Shown in pieces: positions 41,805 to 54,439 of a DNA stretch of 64,000 nucleotides. Made by a program: the position numbers and the translations under genes. Source of the stretch: Bactericera cockerelli (taxonomy: Eukaryota > Arthropoda > Insecta > Hemiptera > Triozidae); assembly GCA_024516035.1 (NCBI GenBank), contig CM044963.1, positions 17,183,587-17,247,586 on the forward strand, given 5' to 3'. Each line of letters starts with the position of its first letter. Within the stretch, counting starts at the first letter, position 1. Under the pieces are notes generated by a model. It was not told where the DNA came from, made no database searches, and worked only from the letters and a program-made list of their open reading frames with translations.

Positions 41805-43052
41805 TCAAGACAGATAGCTCAGAGATTGACTATTGTTGTGCCGGGCAAGACGGTCAATTTGATCAACAGAGAACCGGTTGAAAATGTCAAACTGTTCCTT
41901 GAGCTTCTCATTGAGGATTGCATCATACTCAGAGCGGAGACGACCCTCTTGCTCGCTCAGCATTTTAGAGCAGATGTATTCCACTTGACGGAACGTGAAG
42001 ATGGGTGTGTCTCTGTCATCGGTGCTGGTGTTGGCAGATGGAGCGGAGGCAGCGGGAGAGGCACTTGTGGAGGTGGCGCTGTTGTGTGAAGGCAGGTGGA
42101 GCTCTTTTCTTCGCTGAAATGGAGAAATTCAAGATATTATTATTTAATGACTTTAAGACCAACATCAAAGGATGGAATATTTTTGCTGTTGTTCTTTTGA
42201 TAATTTGAAACACATTATCAAGAGCTACAAATGTCACATACAGAATGATCCTTTTTAAACCTGTGCATAGGAAAAATAGACTTGTATTTATTTATTTTTC
42301 AACTCTGAAAAGTTGTCAGCAGTAGTTTATGTGGTGCGCCAGAAAGAAACAGGGGTATTTGATTTGAGAAATTGTTAGGGTTTTAAAGTTCTAGCACTTT
42401 CTCAATATGTGCTTTCCTCAAAAGTAAGCCATCTTCAATTTTCTGGCTGGTTTTGAACTAATTTATTTTAAAGATTTTTTCCTATCTTGCTTGACATTTA
42501 TTAGATGTTTGAAATTTGAATAATAATAATAATGCTAATACATCTCCTATCTATTTCATATTTAATATATTTCAACATACTTTTTTGTTGTAAAGTCATA
42601 AATGTTTCTGTTGTTGAAGCAACAAAAAACAAAGAGTAACATTGTGGGGGACTATAATTATCATACATACACAGTGTACAATTGTACATTACCTAAAGCA
42701 TTCTATTTTGACTTTAATTTGACTGTCTTTGAACTTTTGTGTTACTGCGACCAATAAAATAATAAGTATATGGAGGAAGTAGAGAACCAACACAACTCAC
42801 ATGAAGACGTTTCATTTCTTCAAAGATTCCGTTGGCAATCACATCTGGCGTCAGCTTTGCAACACATGATACAAAAGGTGTGTTTGTCATTGTCCCTGAT
42901 GAGGAAGTGCTTGGTCTAGGTGGAGAACTTAGATTACGTGGTGGTGAGTTGGAAGGAGAAATGCACATGGGCATGCATCTCTGACGTTTTGTTGGCGCAG
43001 GACTGTGAAGAGGGTCAAACTCAAGAGGGCGTTTCAGTGTAGCGCAGGCCAT
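41805..43052 (-). CDS. akirin: Akirin, nuclear cofactor of NF-kB-type transcription
   Basis: Two coding exons on minus: 43052-42801 (84 codons) and 42113-41805 (102 codons plus stop), phase 0 junction, giving 186 residues, normal for akirins. The N-terminus MACATLKRPLEFDP and the nuclear localisation signal PTKRQR are diagnostic. Exon 2 has TFRQVEYICSKMLSEQEGRL, SEYDAILNEKLKEQFD and the C-terminal SYLS. Known roles in insects: a nuclear protein acting with Relish-type NF-kB and SWI/SNF complexes in immunity and development; the vertebrate homologue also drives nuclear import of proteasomes, with the C-terminus needed. The start at 43052 is chosen because it gives the conserved MAC N-terminus. 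A strong acceptor (TTTCAG, exon from 43153) just upstream suggests a separate 5' noncoding exon. Confidence 0.95.
42114..42800 (-). other. akirin: Akirin intron
   Basis: 687 bases with donor CAT|GTGAGT and acceptor CATTTCAG|CGA on minus. AT-rich, no repeats of note. Confidence 0.85.
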
Positions 43053-43153
43053 TGTTGAATTAGATAGCAAAATGTGGTATCAAAAATACTTGTTTGTCCT
43101 GGGTAGAGATGAAGGGTGTTTGTAAAGTTAAAACTGGTTACAATTTGCGTCAA

Positions 43154-44267
43154 CTGAAAGGGGAAGAAAATAACACTGATAAATATAATGAAAATTAGAG
43201 GAAGATGTATAAATTATGGACAAAACATATTAGTATAGTACACAATCTTTGGGTTTATACCATGAATTTAATACTTGTTTTTTTTTTTTTAATAATTGGG
43301 GCACTGAAAATTGTATTCCAACACATACCTACTGGCTTAATTTAGTCTAAACCTGAGGTTGAAATCAATAACTATTCTACTAATATTCTATTCTCACTAT
43401 AACTGTTTGTTTAATGTTAACCTACACTATTCTAGCCAAACATTGATGGACTGTCATCTTTCACCTATTTTTTTTTTTTTTTTTTTCTATTTTTATTAAA
43501 TATGCCCAACAGGTTGGGACTTCTTTATTTTCAATAATTATAAATAATACAATTTATTTTATAATATTTGTTCCTATAATATAAGATAATTATTTTTACC
43601 AAGTAAACTTGTTATACAAAGTAAACTTATGAGTTAATATGCTATTAAAGAGGGAAAAATGTTTAAAAACCTCTTAACTTCTAAAGTGAACACGATATAA
43701 GGTTTTACAACAATGATTAATGTTTTTTTTCCCCCTTTTTTTGAGGAAAAAAATAAAAAAATACCTAATAGTAAAAAAAAATCACATATTAGGATGTCAA
43801 ATTAATTTATTGTATACATAGGATACTTTCCAATAATACAAAGACCTATATTTTGTAGGACTTGTAATTTACGTAAGTTTGTTTCACATGTGTTACTCCA
43901 AATAGAAGTTTGTTTCACATGTGTTACTCCAAATAGGAGCAGCATGTGTTATCACCGGTTTTATATAAGAGGCTCTTATATTTTTTTTTTACTTAGTTTA
44001 GATTTTTTATTAAACATGGGGTACATCAGTTTCAAGGCAGCAGGTTTTGAGTAGGTAGGAACTCTCACTGTTTCTATAGTATTTATATGAGGAAAAAACT
44101 AATATAATTCAATGTTTCTATGAGGAAAAAGTTGAAAAAAAAAATTCAATAAATGAATTTAAAAACTAAAATAAAACGGATCGATAAAATTTGGTATTGA
44201 CTCTAATGACGCTAGATGACAAGTGTGATCTTTCACCTCACACATATCATGTGATTTAGGAGATCTA
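43154..44267. other. Akirin upstream region, AT-rich
   Basis: T-rich run at 43469-43487, a 27-base direct duplication at about 43877-43930 (GTTTGTTTCACATGTGTTAC), and no gene. It may contain an intron of an akirin 5' noncoding exon. Confidence 0.5.
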
Positions 44268-44396
44268 GGGCGGAATTAATAGACAACATCAATAACTTAA
44301 GTCGTTGGTAAGTGTCGATTTTCCCTATCTTACACAGTACGCAATCCGTGACTTAGCGCCACAGAGGTATTACAAAAATGTCTATTAATTCCGCCC
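44268..44396. mobile_element. 129-bp MITE with GGGCGGAATTAATAGAC inverted ends
   Basis: Left GGGCGGAATTAATAGAC and right GTCTATTAATTCCGCCC are perfect inverted repeats. The flanks are CTA on both sides, consistent with a 3-base target duplication. The interior is nearly identical to 31565-31695. Confidence 0.88.
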
Positions 44397-44599
44397 CTAG
44401 TTACTAAGAGGGTTAGGTAAGGGTACAAGAGGAAATAGAAAAAAATCTTTAAGAAATCATATTTTTGCCCTGCTTTATCTGCATTCTCATACCTACCTAC
44501 CATAAGAACTGTCTAAGAGATAATAAGTTTTAACCATTATTTTCCAATTTTTTAATCTAGTTCATTTTATTATGGATATCAAACATTATATCAAGTTCA

Positions 44600-44750
44600 T
44601 TTTAGAGTTATTATATTTGTGTTAATCACTTTTGTGATATCACAACTACTCCAACTCACTTTACTAAATCTACGCTGAAACTGGGATTTGAACCACCAAC
44701 CTCCAGGTTACAAGTCTGCCACCTTATCGATCAAGCTACTGAGGTTGGTT
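44600..44750 (-). repeat. SINE family 2 copy
   Basis: Minus-strand head CAACCTCAGTAGCTTGATCG, B box GGTTCAAATCCC, body to TTAATCAC. Confidence 0.85.
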
Positions 44751-44799
44751 TCAAATTACAAGTTTCAAATTACTTTTATACTGTCAAACCTGCTTATTA

Positions 44800-45010
44800 T
44801 AATAATAAAACACTCTTTACTGGAAGGTAACAAACTACCAGACAAGGTTATTCTCTAAGCATTTTCTATCACCTAACCCTCAGAGTCTTATTATTATGTG
44901 GTCACAAATCAAATTAAAAAGGAAAAATTCATGCACTGGATGGGATTCAAACCAACAGATCTCTATGCTACCTGGATGACCAGACTGGTGCATTATCCAC
45001 TTGAGCATTA
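44800..45010 (-). repeat. SINE family 8 copy
   Basis: Minus strand: head at 44935-45010 (with CAAGTGGATAATGCACCAG), body ending in the AATAAT region at 44800. Confidence 0.8.
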
Positions 45011-45014
45011 GTAC

Positions 45015-45175
45015 ATGGCCTGGATAATAGGACTGGACATAAGAGAAACCTTTATATAAAGCACAATTTCGAGGTCCAATTTACCTCTCTAAGAGGCAAA
45101 TTAACCTCTTAATTAGAGAACTTGGATATAAGAGAGAAAAATGTATCTTATATTCAGGTTTGACTGTACTAATAC
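45015..45175. repeat. CAGTCAAAC...CTTATATTC MITE-like repeat
   Basis: Starts near GGACATAAGAGAAACC and ends with TCTTATATTCAGGTTTGAC, then TGTA. Same family as 27355. Confidence 0.6.
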
Positions 45176-45179
45176 TTGG

Positions 45180-47526
45180 TGGTCATGCACTCATTCACAC
45201 AGAATCAACAGTTTTGGTATGATGACTGTATTCAATTGGGACAAAGCCACCAAGGAACATAATAGGGTGGTATGTTGAGTCCTCACTGTAGGGATGCCTG
45301 GGTCATTTGTCCCTTCAGCTGATATTGTTTTTCAGAGACATTTGTTTAAAGCGTCTGTGCACATGTGCATTCAGATGTTTTTTAATAAATAATTGTCAAG
45401 ATGAAAAGTATTCCATATAGCAAGCTCGGGACCACCCTTCAGCAAACCCTATAGGGATTACAAAATTGCCACTGCACACCAGCCTTAATGTTCATTAGAG
45501 CTTTTAGAAACAAAACACTTACTACCTATACAAAAAAAAAAAAAAGAAACAATGAGGATAAATACTTATCTCTATGAGACAGCTCAGTGTTAAAGGTAGA
45601 TAGGATTAATGAATATAAAACAGGGCACCTACACGATTCTAGAAATTTGGGCCAAAACCATGACAAGGTATTTTTATACTATACAGGGGTATTTTATAGG
45701 GGACAGAAACTTTTAAAAGAATGAGAGTTGGTGAATATATTTGTCTAACTATAAGAGGTAAATTATATTTCTGACAGTCTGAATTTTCTATTATTGATGC
45801 AACCAATGATAGAAATGAAAATTATTAGGCACTACGATAAAAGTAAACCTAATACCTAACACATCACGAAAATTCCAAGAAAGAATAAGAAGTACAGAAA
45901 AAAGTTATAATAAGCATTGCAGTTTGTATTGTATGACAATGATAGTGTTATTAATGTACAATACATTAGTAAAACATCTGTCCACCCATTTTTTTCACAG
46001 CTTGAACATGAGAGATATTCAAACCTTTATTGTTTTTTCGAATTAATTTACTATGAATGAGCAGCTCATGATCAAACTCACTGACAAAGGCTTAAAATTA
46101 TTTGAATTGAATATTTGAATTACCTTTGCTCCAACCTAAGCCATTTTGTAATACAATGCAATGCACGAACTGGTTTGATGATGAGACTCAACAAAGAGGA
46201 TTTTTAACTGTCAAAATCAAAAGATGGCGTTTGAATAGTTGCACTGAATAGTTTAGACGGGCGTTCAATACTTTGGATATGAATAGATTAAAGTTTAATA
46301 TGAAAAAGAATTAAAAACGTTTAGAAAAATAGTAAATCAATGAGAAAGAATTTGAAGAGGAGAGTAATAAACAGATTTCAGTTTCAGATCGCCATTGAAC
46401 AGTGTAGCCAGATGTTGAACAGCATCGAACATCTGATTCCAACATGGCGATAAAATTCCCTTTCCCAAACAGAGGCAAATAAGCTTAATAGTAAAAATTC
46501 CCTTAAAAAACTCTTCAGGCACGTACCTAAAATTATGTATTTAACGATTACCTAGCTTTATTTTTTTTCCTCTCGGTAGTGAGTTCGAAGAAGTGTTTTA
46601 CCTTTCAAGTATTATACAAATGGTAACTATAAGATTTTCGTATAGAAAAAAAACCTATAATTTTCTATATTTCGAATTTCGTCCAGGATTTTTAAACTGG
46701 AAATTTATTGTGAATACTAAACTTGTTATTTTCAAATTTATGATATGGAGCGAAAAAAATGTTATGGAGCATACAAATAATATAGAGTCAATATAAAACA
46801 TATAAGTATGACATTTATCTAAAATACAAGGGCGAAAAATCCGGTAGATTCATAATTGTGAACACTAAATTCAAAAAGCGGAATTATAGGACATTTCATT
46901 TTATCTATTTCTATCCCTCTGTGGACTTAAATCTAGAATATTAAATAATATTCTAGCGAGAACAAAATTTGTTTTGAGTGGGGAAATATAAATTTAGACT
47001 CAAACCATAGCATGTCTACGCACTATGCTCCAGCTCTTGATCCAAATATTGTCTATTAATTTTGATTACTAAAAAAAATTAAGGAACTATTCTAGTTTAT
47101 TACAAGTTGCAGGTATATCATAAAAATCAATTTTAATAAATTATTCTCATTCGTCTAATGTAGGTTTTTTGATAGAAAATGAAAAGAATTAAGTAATTAT
47201 AGAGATTCAAATTTTATACCATCGGCCATTATTTTTCCGATTCTCTGAACCCTCTGAAGGGTACTTTATAATCGGCACTGATTAGTGTCATTAGAGGGAA
47301 ATTTCAAAGGGAACGGGAATTTTTATTTTATCTTTAAAAAATACCTTGATTACAATATTGATTTTGATTGGTTTCTCAAACTTTGACAACACTGTAATTT
47401 CAAGCCGCGATATTTCGAAATATGTCAAAAAATTATTATCAGGGTGATGAGTTAGGATTATTCAAATTATATAAATTCTAGTTATAAGACTTCTATAACA
47501 TTGAAATTTATCGATTCTGTAGCAAT
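45180..47526. other. Divergent intergenic region between akirin and RAB5IF
   Basis: AT-rich, no SINE detected. Must contain the RAB5IF promoter and perhaps the akirin promoter and first exon, but I can point to no specific site. Confidence 0.5.
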
Positions 47527-49833
47527 ATGAATCATAAAGAGAGAAGAAACAAACTTAACGCCCTGAACAAACCTGTTCAAAAGGATTCATTGTTGAAACG
47601 GATCATAACAGCTAAGTCAAAATGGGAAGATAAGGTAAGAAGTTACAAAGTTGAAATTCATTGTGAGGAAATAGTTAAAGCTTGTCAACTTGTCATTTAT
47701 TATGAGGCAAGTTTCTAGATAGTCACCAGTGGCAATGGATAATTCTCCTGGTGGTTTCTGTTATGTGTCACATGATCTTGACAATGATATCATAATGTCC
47801 AACCCTCAAGAAACACCTCACTCCGGCCAAAAATCACAGTTTTAGGCTTGATGTGTAAACTAGAGATTTACCAAACATAATACAAAGATTTAATTAATAT
47901 AGGTATATAAATAACATAGGACAGACACAGGTTTTAACTTTAATACAATGATCCTGGTTTAGAAGAAAAAATCAAAATAGCCAGTGTTGGTGGCATGTTG
48001 AATGCACCAGTTCTTGTAGGATTACCAAAGATCACTGGAAGTTAAGCAACTTCCAGTGTGGTAAACAAATCTTGATTCTTGTAAATTAGAAATGCAATAA
48101 TTTGTGTTGCCTGTAGGACCCTCCTTTAGAAAAAAATTCTTGACTACAAAATTAAAAGACTTTAAGTCTGATGAAAAAAATCAGTCTTAAGAGTCTTTTA
48201 AATAGGTAATGGACTGATCAAGCTTCAGTAAATGTCTCATCAAGACTTAAGATGGTTGGCACAACATTAAACAATAATTGTTTAAAGTTTAGAATAGTAC
48301 ATACATATTGTCACAAAGATATGGTAAAATCCATATTTGCAATGATTTTTGTGTTTTCAGGATGAATTTCTGGATGTAATATACTGGGCACGGCAAATCC
48401 TAGGCATCATTCTTGGAGTTGTATGGGGCTCATACCTCTTCGAGGTTTCATTGGTCTTGCCCTGTAAGTTTTTTAGAATTTAGGAGAGAAACATTGGATT
48501 CTAATAGATGAACATTTTATTGGTTGATTATTACAAGCTGTGATACTTGAAAACATGTAACAAAATTTCAACACTGAGCTCGTGATTACCTCAGCAGTAA
48601 AATTTGGTTACAGTTGTTTGTAAGGGATACCTTCCAGTGTGCTTGTGTTGACCCAGCACCTAAATGGGATGTATTGTGTCACTTCTTGCCCATTAGAGAA
48701 GAGGAGTTATGGAATTTGAAATCTACAACACAATGATCACATGCATGCATCTACCATAGCTGAAAAAACTGATTTCTCCCTTTGTGGGTGGGGAGGCTTT
48801 TATGGACACTCAGGATAAAGGTTAAACCTACACCCTTGAGACAGATTGCTAACAGTTGGGTGGAAGAGATTGCCACAGGCAATAACCCCGCCCTTTAGGT
48901 ATAAATAATAAGTAGCTATTAAGATAGATGTAAGTAGTTAAGGTAGAATAAGATTGACGTTGTGTACTTACAAATTTTGTAATTTTTCCACAATAAAAAA
49001 TACATTATTATTATTATTATAGGTAGGACATTATTGTTATTTTCTTTTCTATTTTACTTATTTATTTTGTCATTTGTTTGTTTGTTTTTTTTTTCTTCCT
49101 CTTCTTTCTCTTCTTAATTTTATACTGTTGCCTGTTTGTCCTCCTAATAAAGCTTTAAAAAAAAAAAAACAGTGTAAAATAGCACCTTTCTATTGAAATA
49201 TAAATATTTACAGTGCAAAAGAAATACAAGTTAATATTTAAATTAAACAGTAGAACAATATATTTATGAGTGTACCACAAGATGAAATCAATATACTCTA
49301 TCACACATTTAATAAGCAAGAATTCTATAGAAAATAAAAACAATAAACAACTTCAACTAAATGTCCCTAACAATAAACAACACTAATGTTCACTTACTGA
49401 AGGTTTGAAGGAGCTACCATCAAAAGATTTTCCAGACTGAGCTTTTGAATTTAAATTTCCACTGTTGTCCAAAATTAAATGTTTTTTTTTTTTTTTTTCC
49501 TCTAATTTTCACATGCTAAAGAGCCTGTTATTGGTTACCATGCAAAGTGGTTCTTGAGTTTTACTCGTCTAGACATACACACACGGACATAAATGAATCA
49601 TTTTATAATATGTATAAGATAATGAAAAATTGATGTCTATGATGGACTTTGGGCAAGCAATCATACTGACTGTTTTTGTAACATTTCACCCTTATTCTGT
49701 TTTTATCCTTTGACCATCTTTCTACTGACACTTGTTAATTTACTCGAGCTACCAATTAATTAAACTGTTAGAGTAATGGGACAACCTGCCTCCAGCTGAT
49801 AGTCTAAAGAAAGTACTACTCTACTAACTATAC

Positions 49834-49864
<31 letters not shown>

Positions 49865-51085
49865 GATTTGCCATCACCAATGCTGGCTCTTTGTATTTGT
49901 ATATCGTGAACTATCAGTGTGTGGACGAGGATGAATATGGTGGATCATTTGAGATGGCCAAGGAAGGATTCATGACTTCGTTTGCAGCATTCCTGGTGAG
50001 TTTTTTGATGGGAAGATAGGTGTGAGTTTTTGAATAAATAAATCTCCTCAGAAGTTAGACTTAGCTTATAGGAGGTGTATTGTTTATAATATCATTCTTG
50101 TATAAATAAATAAAAGTATTCAATTCAATTCAATCTAAAATTAATGTTAGAAGCCAAATAAAAATGGCTTAGGATGGGTCTGTGTATGAAAAAAAATATG
50201 AAAAATTAAACAAATGATTTATTTATTATTATGCTTATTTCTTCAATTATTTTTGAAGGGCAAAAATATAGGTAATTGTATTATTTCCGTAGTTTTTTTT
50301 GTTGCCATTGTTCAAAGTCTAAAGCCACCTGAATCACCAGATGACCACAAAAAAGAACTTCACGTCGGCTAAACAAGTAACAAAAGAAAAAAACTGAATG
50401 TGTGTAGAATTAAAAAGTGTGGAAACGAATCCCAGTTGCATGGAAACGCCACCCAGCGCGACACCATCGCAAAGGAGTAGAATATTTCTCGCGGTCTATT
50501 TATATTTATGTTTACTTTTGATATATTTTGTTTATGTTTACATTTGATACGGGGGAAGAGACGAGGAGAGGAGACTTTTGCGATACTAGCGCTGAGGACG
50601 CCACGATTTAGGCCGGCGGGGTAGGTTTCCACACTTATTAATTCTACACGCTATGCTAAGACCATTCACTTTTTTCATCTTCTTGATTGTGTCTTTTTAT
50701 CAAAAGTTTTGACTTTTTATTGCTTAAAAGTTTGTTGGCGACTTGTAAAATTTCAAATTTATTTATTTAAACCTAGTGCATTTTCTAAAGATATACATTC
50801 AAAATTTCAACTTTACAACATTCAAAATTATTGAGCTGTTGCTGGAATTTAAGATGAAGGTTTTACTGGGCAAATAATCCGGCCTCTCAAAGGTATATTT
50901 CCACTTATAAAGTTTCATCTGATGATGTAAATGTCACAAAAGATCTATCTAAGGTCGCAGTGACAAAGAGCTTTCGTGGCCAATAGCCCTACCTTTACCA
51001 ATACCAATCTGATGTATGTTTCCCCCTTTTTTTTAAATTACAGGTGACATGGATAATGATTTATTCAGGACTCTTTTTTGACTGA
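47527..51085 (+). CDS. RAB5IF: RAB5IF (C20orf24/OPTI) homologue, apparent 1-base frameshift in exon 2
   Basis: Exons 47527-47634, 48361-48463, 49866-49995, 51044-51085. Small multi-pass membrane protein; the human protein is a subunit of the ER multipass translocon (GEL complex) and has been linked to respirasome assembly. Exon 1 gives MNHKERRNKLNALNKP; exon 2 EFLDVIYWARQILGIILGVV; exon 3 ITNAGSLYLY, DEDEYGGSFEMAKEGFMTSF; exon 4 VTWIMIYSGLFFD then TGA. The family expects about 127-137 residues. In exon 2, after GVVWG the conserved LIPLRGFIGLAL-like sequence continues only in the +1 frame; the frame of exon 3 agrees with it. One base appears to be missing at the G4 run 48425-48428. Either a sequencing error or a real lesion. 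With one extra base there the coding length is 128 codons including stop. Confidence 0.88.
47985..48065 (+). repeat. 5S-rRNA-like fragment in RAB5IF intron 1
   Basis: GTTGAATGCACCAGTTCTTG then TAGGATTACCAAAGATCAC resembles the 5' half of 5S rRNA (the part before the internal promoter). Head of a SINE3-type element. Confidence 0.6.
48600..48765 (+). repeat. SINE family 1 body fragment in RAB5IF intron 2
   Basis: GTTTGTAAGGGATACCTTCC, then CTTGTGTTGACCCAGCACC. No head. Confidence 0.78.
48850..49165 (+). repeat. LINE 3'-end-like repeats, two in a row
   Basis: TTGGGTGGAAGAGATTGCCA and GCAATAACCCCGCCC, ending (TTA)n at 49005-49020. A second T-rich segment ends in CTCCTAATAAAGC and poly(A). Confidence 0.68.
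50030..51040. other. RAB5IF: RAB5IF intron 3
   Basis: No repeat family recognised with confidence. GC-richer patch at 50430-50640 with ACACTT/GTGTAGAATTA at both edges may be a small inverted-end element (TGTGTAGAATTAA at 50400, TTAATTCTACACG at 50636). Confidence 0.45.
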
Positions 51086-51227
51086 CAGTAAGATGCTTAG
51101 ACCAACAACGAGATTTACAACGTTTGCATTTACAATGGTATCCAATGTACCTTGATTATTTGGAAGTGTGACTTCAAGTCTAATGAATCTAGTTGAGATT
51201 TTTTTTTTTTTTAATAGAGGAGATTGA

Positions 51228-51330
51228 AGACCAACCTCAGTAGCTCGATTAATAAAACGGCGGACTCGAAATCTGGAGGTCGTGTGTTCGAGTCTCAAGT
51301 ACAAAAATTTAATAAGGCAAACCAAAATGG
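51228..51330 (+). repeat. SINE family 2 head
   Basis: CCAACCTCAGTAGCTCGATT through GTGTGTTCGAGTCTCAAG, in the 3' flank of RAB5IF. Confidence 0.75.
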
Positions 51331-51794
51331 TAACTTTTTAACCTTTTTATAAAATAGAAGATGAAATTTTGCAATTTTCTATTGAAATTTTGCCTGCAGG
51401 CTTCACAGATGTACAAAAATGGTCGTACCCATTAATAACCTTTTTAAAAATTGATGTACAAAATTATTTAAAATGATCATTAAAATCCAAGAAGTGTCTT
51501 TTCAAACAATTTGAAAAACAAAAGTGAGATAAGAATTGAATTTTATTCTGTAATATGCAAAGTAAATTTAATTTTAGTGTTGTAAATAAATAATTCTAGC
51601 AATATACCTATTAGAAATAAATTTTATTTAATCCAAAATTGCGTGAAATTAGTAGTTATACATTTTGAGAGTTATTTGGACAGTTGAAATTAATAGTTTT
51701 TGCATAAACCACCAAGAACTCCTTTAAATTAATACATAGTTAAAACTTTGTAAATTTTATCTACTATTTCATTAAGTTTACTAAGTAACATTTT

Positions 51795-52010
51795 GTAGAC
51801 ACCAGTTCTTGTTCTGTCACTGAACTTGGGCCACATCCGGCAAGGTTAGGATTTGGATGGGTGACAGTACAAATTTAAACCCTCGTGATGCTATCCTGGC
51901 CCAACCATAGCTATTGTGAGTAGCAGCTAGTTGGTTTTACAGTAAATGGAGGGTAAACCCCCCTGTTTTAATTTGGTGTTGTTGAAACCAGCTTGGCTAC
52001 AGCTGGAGGG
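51795..52010 (+). repeat. 5S-rRNA-derived SINE
   Basis: CACCAGTTCTTGTTCTGTCA, then GGCAAGGTTAGGATTTGGAT and GGGTGACAG follow 5S rRNA order. The body TGTGAGTAGCAGCTAGTTGG and GGAGGGTAAACC follows. Confidence 0.75.
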
Positions 52011-52415
52011 AGTGATGGTCTCCAGTTAACTTGAAAGTTGACTCGTCCTGAACCACATATTTCTGTGTGCAGTCTGATTTAGACTTGGCAGTTAAAAGTT
52101 TTGTTGAAGCCCATAACATGAAATATGACTTAAGCAGTGGCAAGACTGGCAAGAAACATTTAAATGCCATAATGTGCGAAAGAAAAAAATAAAAAAGTTT
52201 TCTTAGATTGTTCATTACTTTTTTTTTTTTAAGAATAATATTTAGACTAAAATAGATTCTATGTTCCCTTTATGTCTTCACTATAATTAAATTATGAATT
52301 TTATTTCTACTGTGTAGATATAAATTATTTGCAATTACAAAAATGAAATAATTCCTAAGTAAGCAAATTCTTGTTGGTAATTTTCTTTTCTTTAGTATAC
52401 AATGAACTTGATCAT

Positions 52416-52715
52416 AGCGCGCCATCAGCTCAAAAAGCACTCGCTTGTCATGCGGAAGTCCCGGGTTCGATCTCCCGAGCTGACAAAAGATTTGTATTCT
52501 AAATTTGGTTACAGTTGTTTGTAAGGGATACCTTCCGGTGCTCTCGTGTGGACCCAGCTCCTAAATGGGAATTATTGTGTCACTTCTCGCCCATCAGAGA
52601 GCAGAGGGGAGTCATACTACGGGATGGGTAGGCTACAACACAGACCACAAGCATCTGCAGTAGCTGCTGTTTCATGGCTACGAAATAAAAAAGGCTATGA
52701 AATGCTCATCTTTTT
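52416..52715 (+). repeat. SINE family 1, full copy
   Basis: Head with CACTCGCTTGTCATGCGG and B box GGGTTCGATCTCCCG, body as at 20941. Confidence 0.86.
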
Positions 52716-52980
52716 TTGACATTTTCATGTCTTTGCTCTGGCACATAACCAAAATTATGTGACGAAATTATGTAACGAAATATTGAATTGTAAAGGGAGA
52801 GAAGAGGGAAAGTGTGTGTCATGCGCACAATGGCGAAGTATTGAATTGTAGAGGGAGACAAGAGAGAAGGTATGTGTCATGCGCACAATACGAAATTTGG
52901 TCAGTTGGGTTTTGGACCTTGAATAGTAAAGATGAAAATGTCCCAATGGTTGCAGACTCGTATGCAAGCGTTTTTTTAAA
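52715..52980. repeat. Copy of the GACATTTTCATG repeat
   Basis: Same order of parts as 8017-8275, including ATTATGTAACGAAAT and CAATGGTTGCAGACTCGTAT; contains a duplicated segment with GTGTCATGCGCACAAT at 52815 and 52873. Confidence 0.8.
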
Positions 52981-53014
52981 CAAAAATTTAACATCGCTTT
53001 CAACTGCATGGTCA

Positions 53015-53110
53015 TATCAGCAGTCACCGTGGCAGAGTGAGTTAGCGCGCTAGGCATTGTACGCATGGTGACCTGAGTTCGATTCCCAGCGGGGCAGGAA
53101 TTTTTTATTT
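53015..53110 (+). repeat. SINE family 6 head
   Basis: GTCACCGTGGCAGAGTGAGT through GAGTTCGATTCCCAGCGGGG. The body is lost. Confidence 0.78.
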
Positions 53111-54439
53111 TTCTTTCCTTTAAGAAGAATCTATGTGTAAATAATTTCTTTGTGGTGTAGTATCACAACTTTGCCGACCTCCGTAGCTCAGTGCTGTAAC
53201 CGGAGCGACCTAGATATGTAAACGAAGTGTTTGCAATTTGTAAACATCCCAGACGGCACAAAAGGTTACACAAGCTTTATAGACTCTGAATTTTCCTTGT
53301 AAAAATAAGCTTTACTTCACAAGGTTTAAAAAGTATAAAAAAAGTATGGATTTTTCCTTGTAAAAATAACCTTTACTTAACAAGATTTAAAAAAGTATAA
53401 AAAAGTATGAAATAATAAGTTTGCGGAAAACTTACTTAGGCAAGGTTTATAAACACTTTGGAAAGGTTTCCGCAATCTTTTATAAGTTTTTTAAATATTT
53501 TTTTTCGCAAGACATCGGAATAGAGAAAACGCCTTAAAAAATAAATGTGTGACTGTGTATGCAATATGTCTCTCTTCATCAATGGTCTGTGGACTCCATA
53601 TTGAATTTTTGAAATTAAATAACTGAAAAGTTTATCAAGTCGCAAAACTCGCAAAACACTTTTAAGTTATTAGTTATATTAGTATTGTAACTTAAAATAG
53701 TTCTGTTTTTAGTGATCCAATGCCCTGACTGAATTCTGGAGCTCTTTACAAACTTTTACCTTAGAGAGCATGAACAATTTTTGACCAACTGAGGTCAGGA
53801 TGGTCAATATGTCTGCAAACATAATATCTTTTTAAACTGGATCCTAGCATTTAAAATATGATCTATGGAGGAAATCCACATGATATTTTCCACCTGTTTA
53901 CATGTATTGTGCATCCAATCCAACATAGCTTCAATCTGAAGAAACCTATACAAGCTGCCTCCCTCCTCAAACATATTGAACCCAACACCGGATAAGTGAA
54001 AGTGACTACACATTTTATTGATGATTTAACAATATGTAATTATATCTAACAATTTCTGATAAAAGTCCAACAAGTTGACTCTTCTAAAGTTCCTTCATCA
54101 CAGTTTTAGGGTGTAACTAAAAAGAAATTTTTCTCTACTTTAAAAAGTTTACTGTTCTAAAGTGTACCAATTTCCATGCATTAATCATAAGGGAGTTTTA
54201 CACTCCAATTAGTGGGGTAAGCAATAGCTAAACAATATCTTACATTGTTTTATAGTCAAACCAGGATATGTATGTGGAAATGCTGGAGATTAACCTGTTC
54301 CAGATATTCCACTTAATCAGAATCACACTCTTAACAGGTGTCTGACTGGGGGATTTTAAACAGGGAGAAGACCAGTGTTTTGCTAAACAACTATAAACAG
54401 AGAACTGACTAGCTAAAGGCTTTTTAATAGGTTCACATT

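Noticed and set aside
46337..46522. Minus-strand 61-residue frame upstream of akirin
   Set aside because: No recognised motif, no splice link to akirin shown, composition like intergenic DNA.
50369..50632. Minus-strand 87-residue frame in RAB5IF intron 3
   Set aside because: Lies across a possible small inverted-end element; no conserved features seen.
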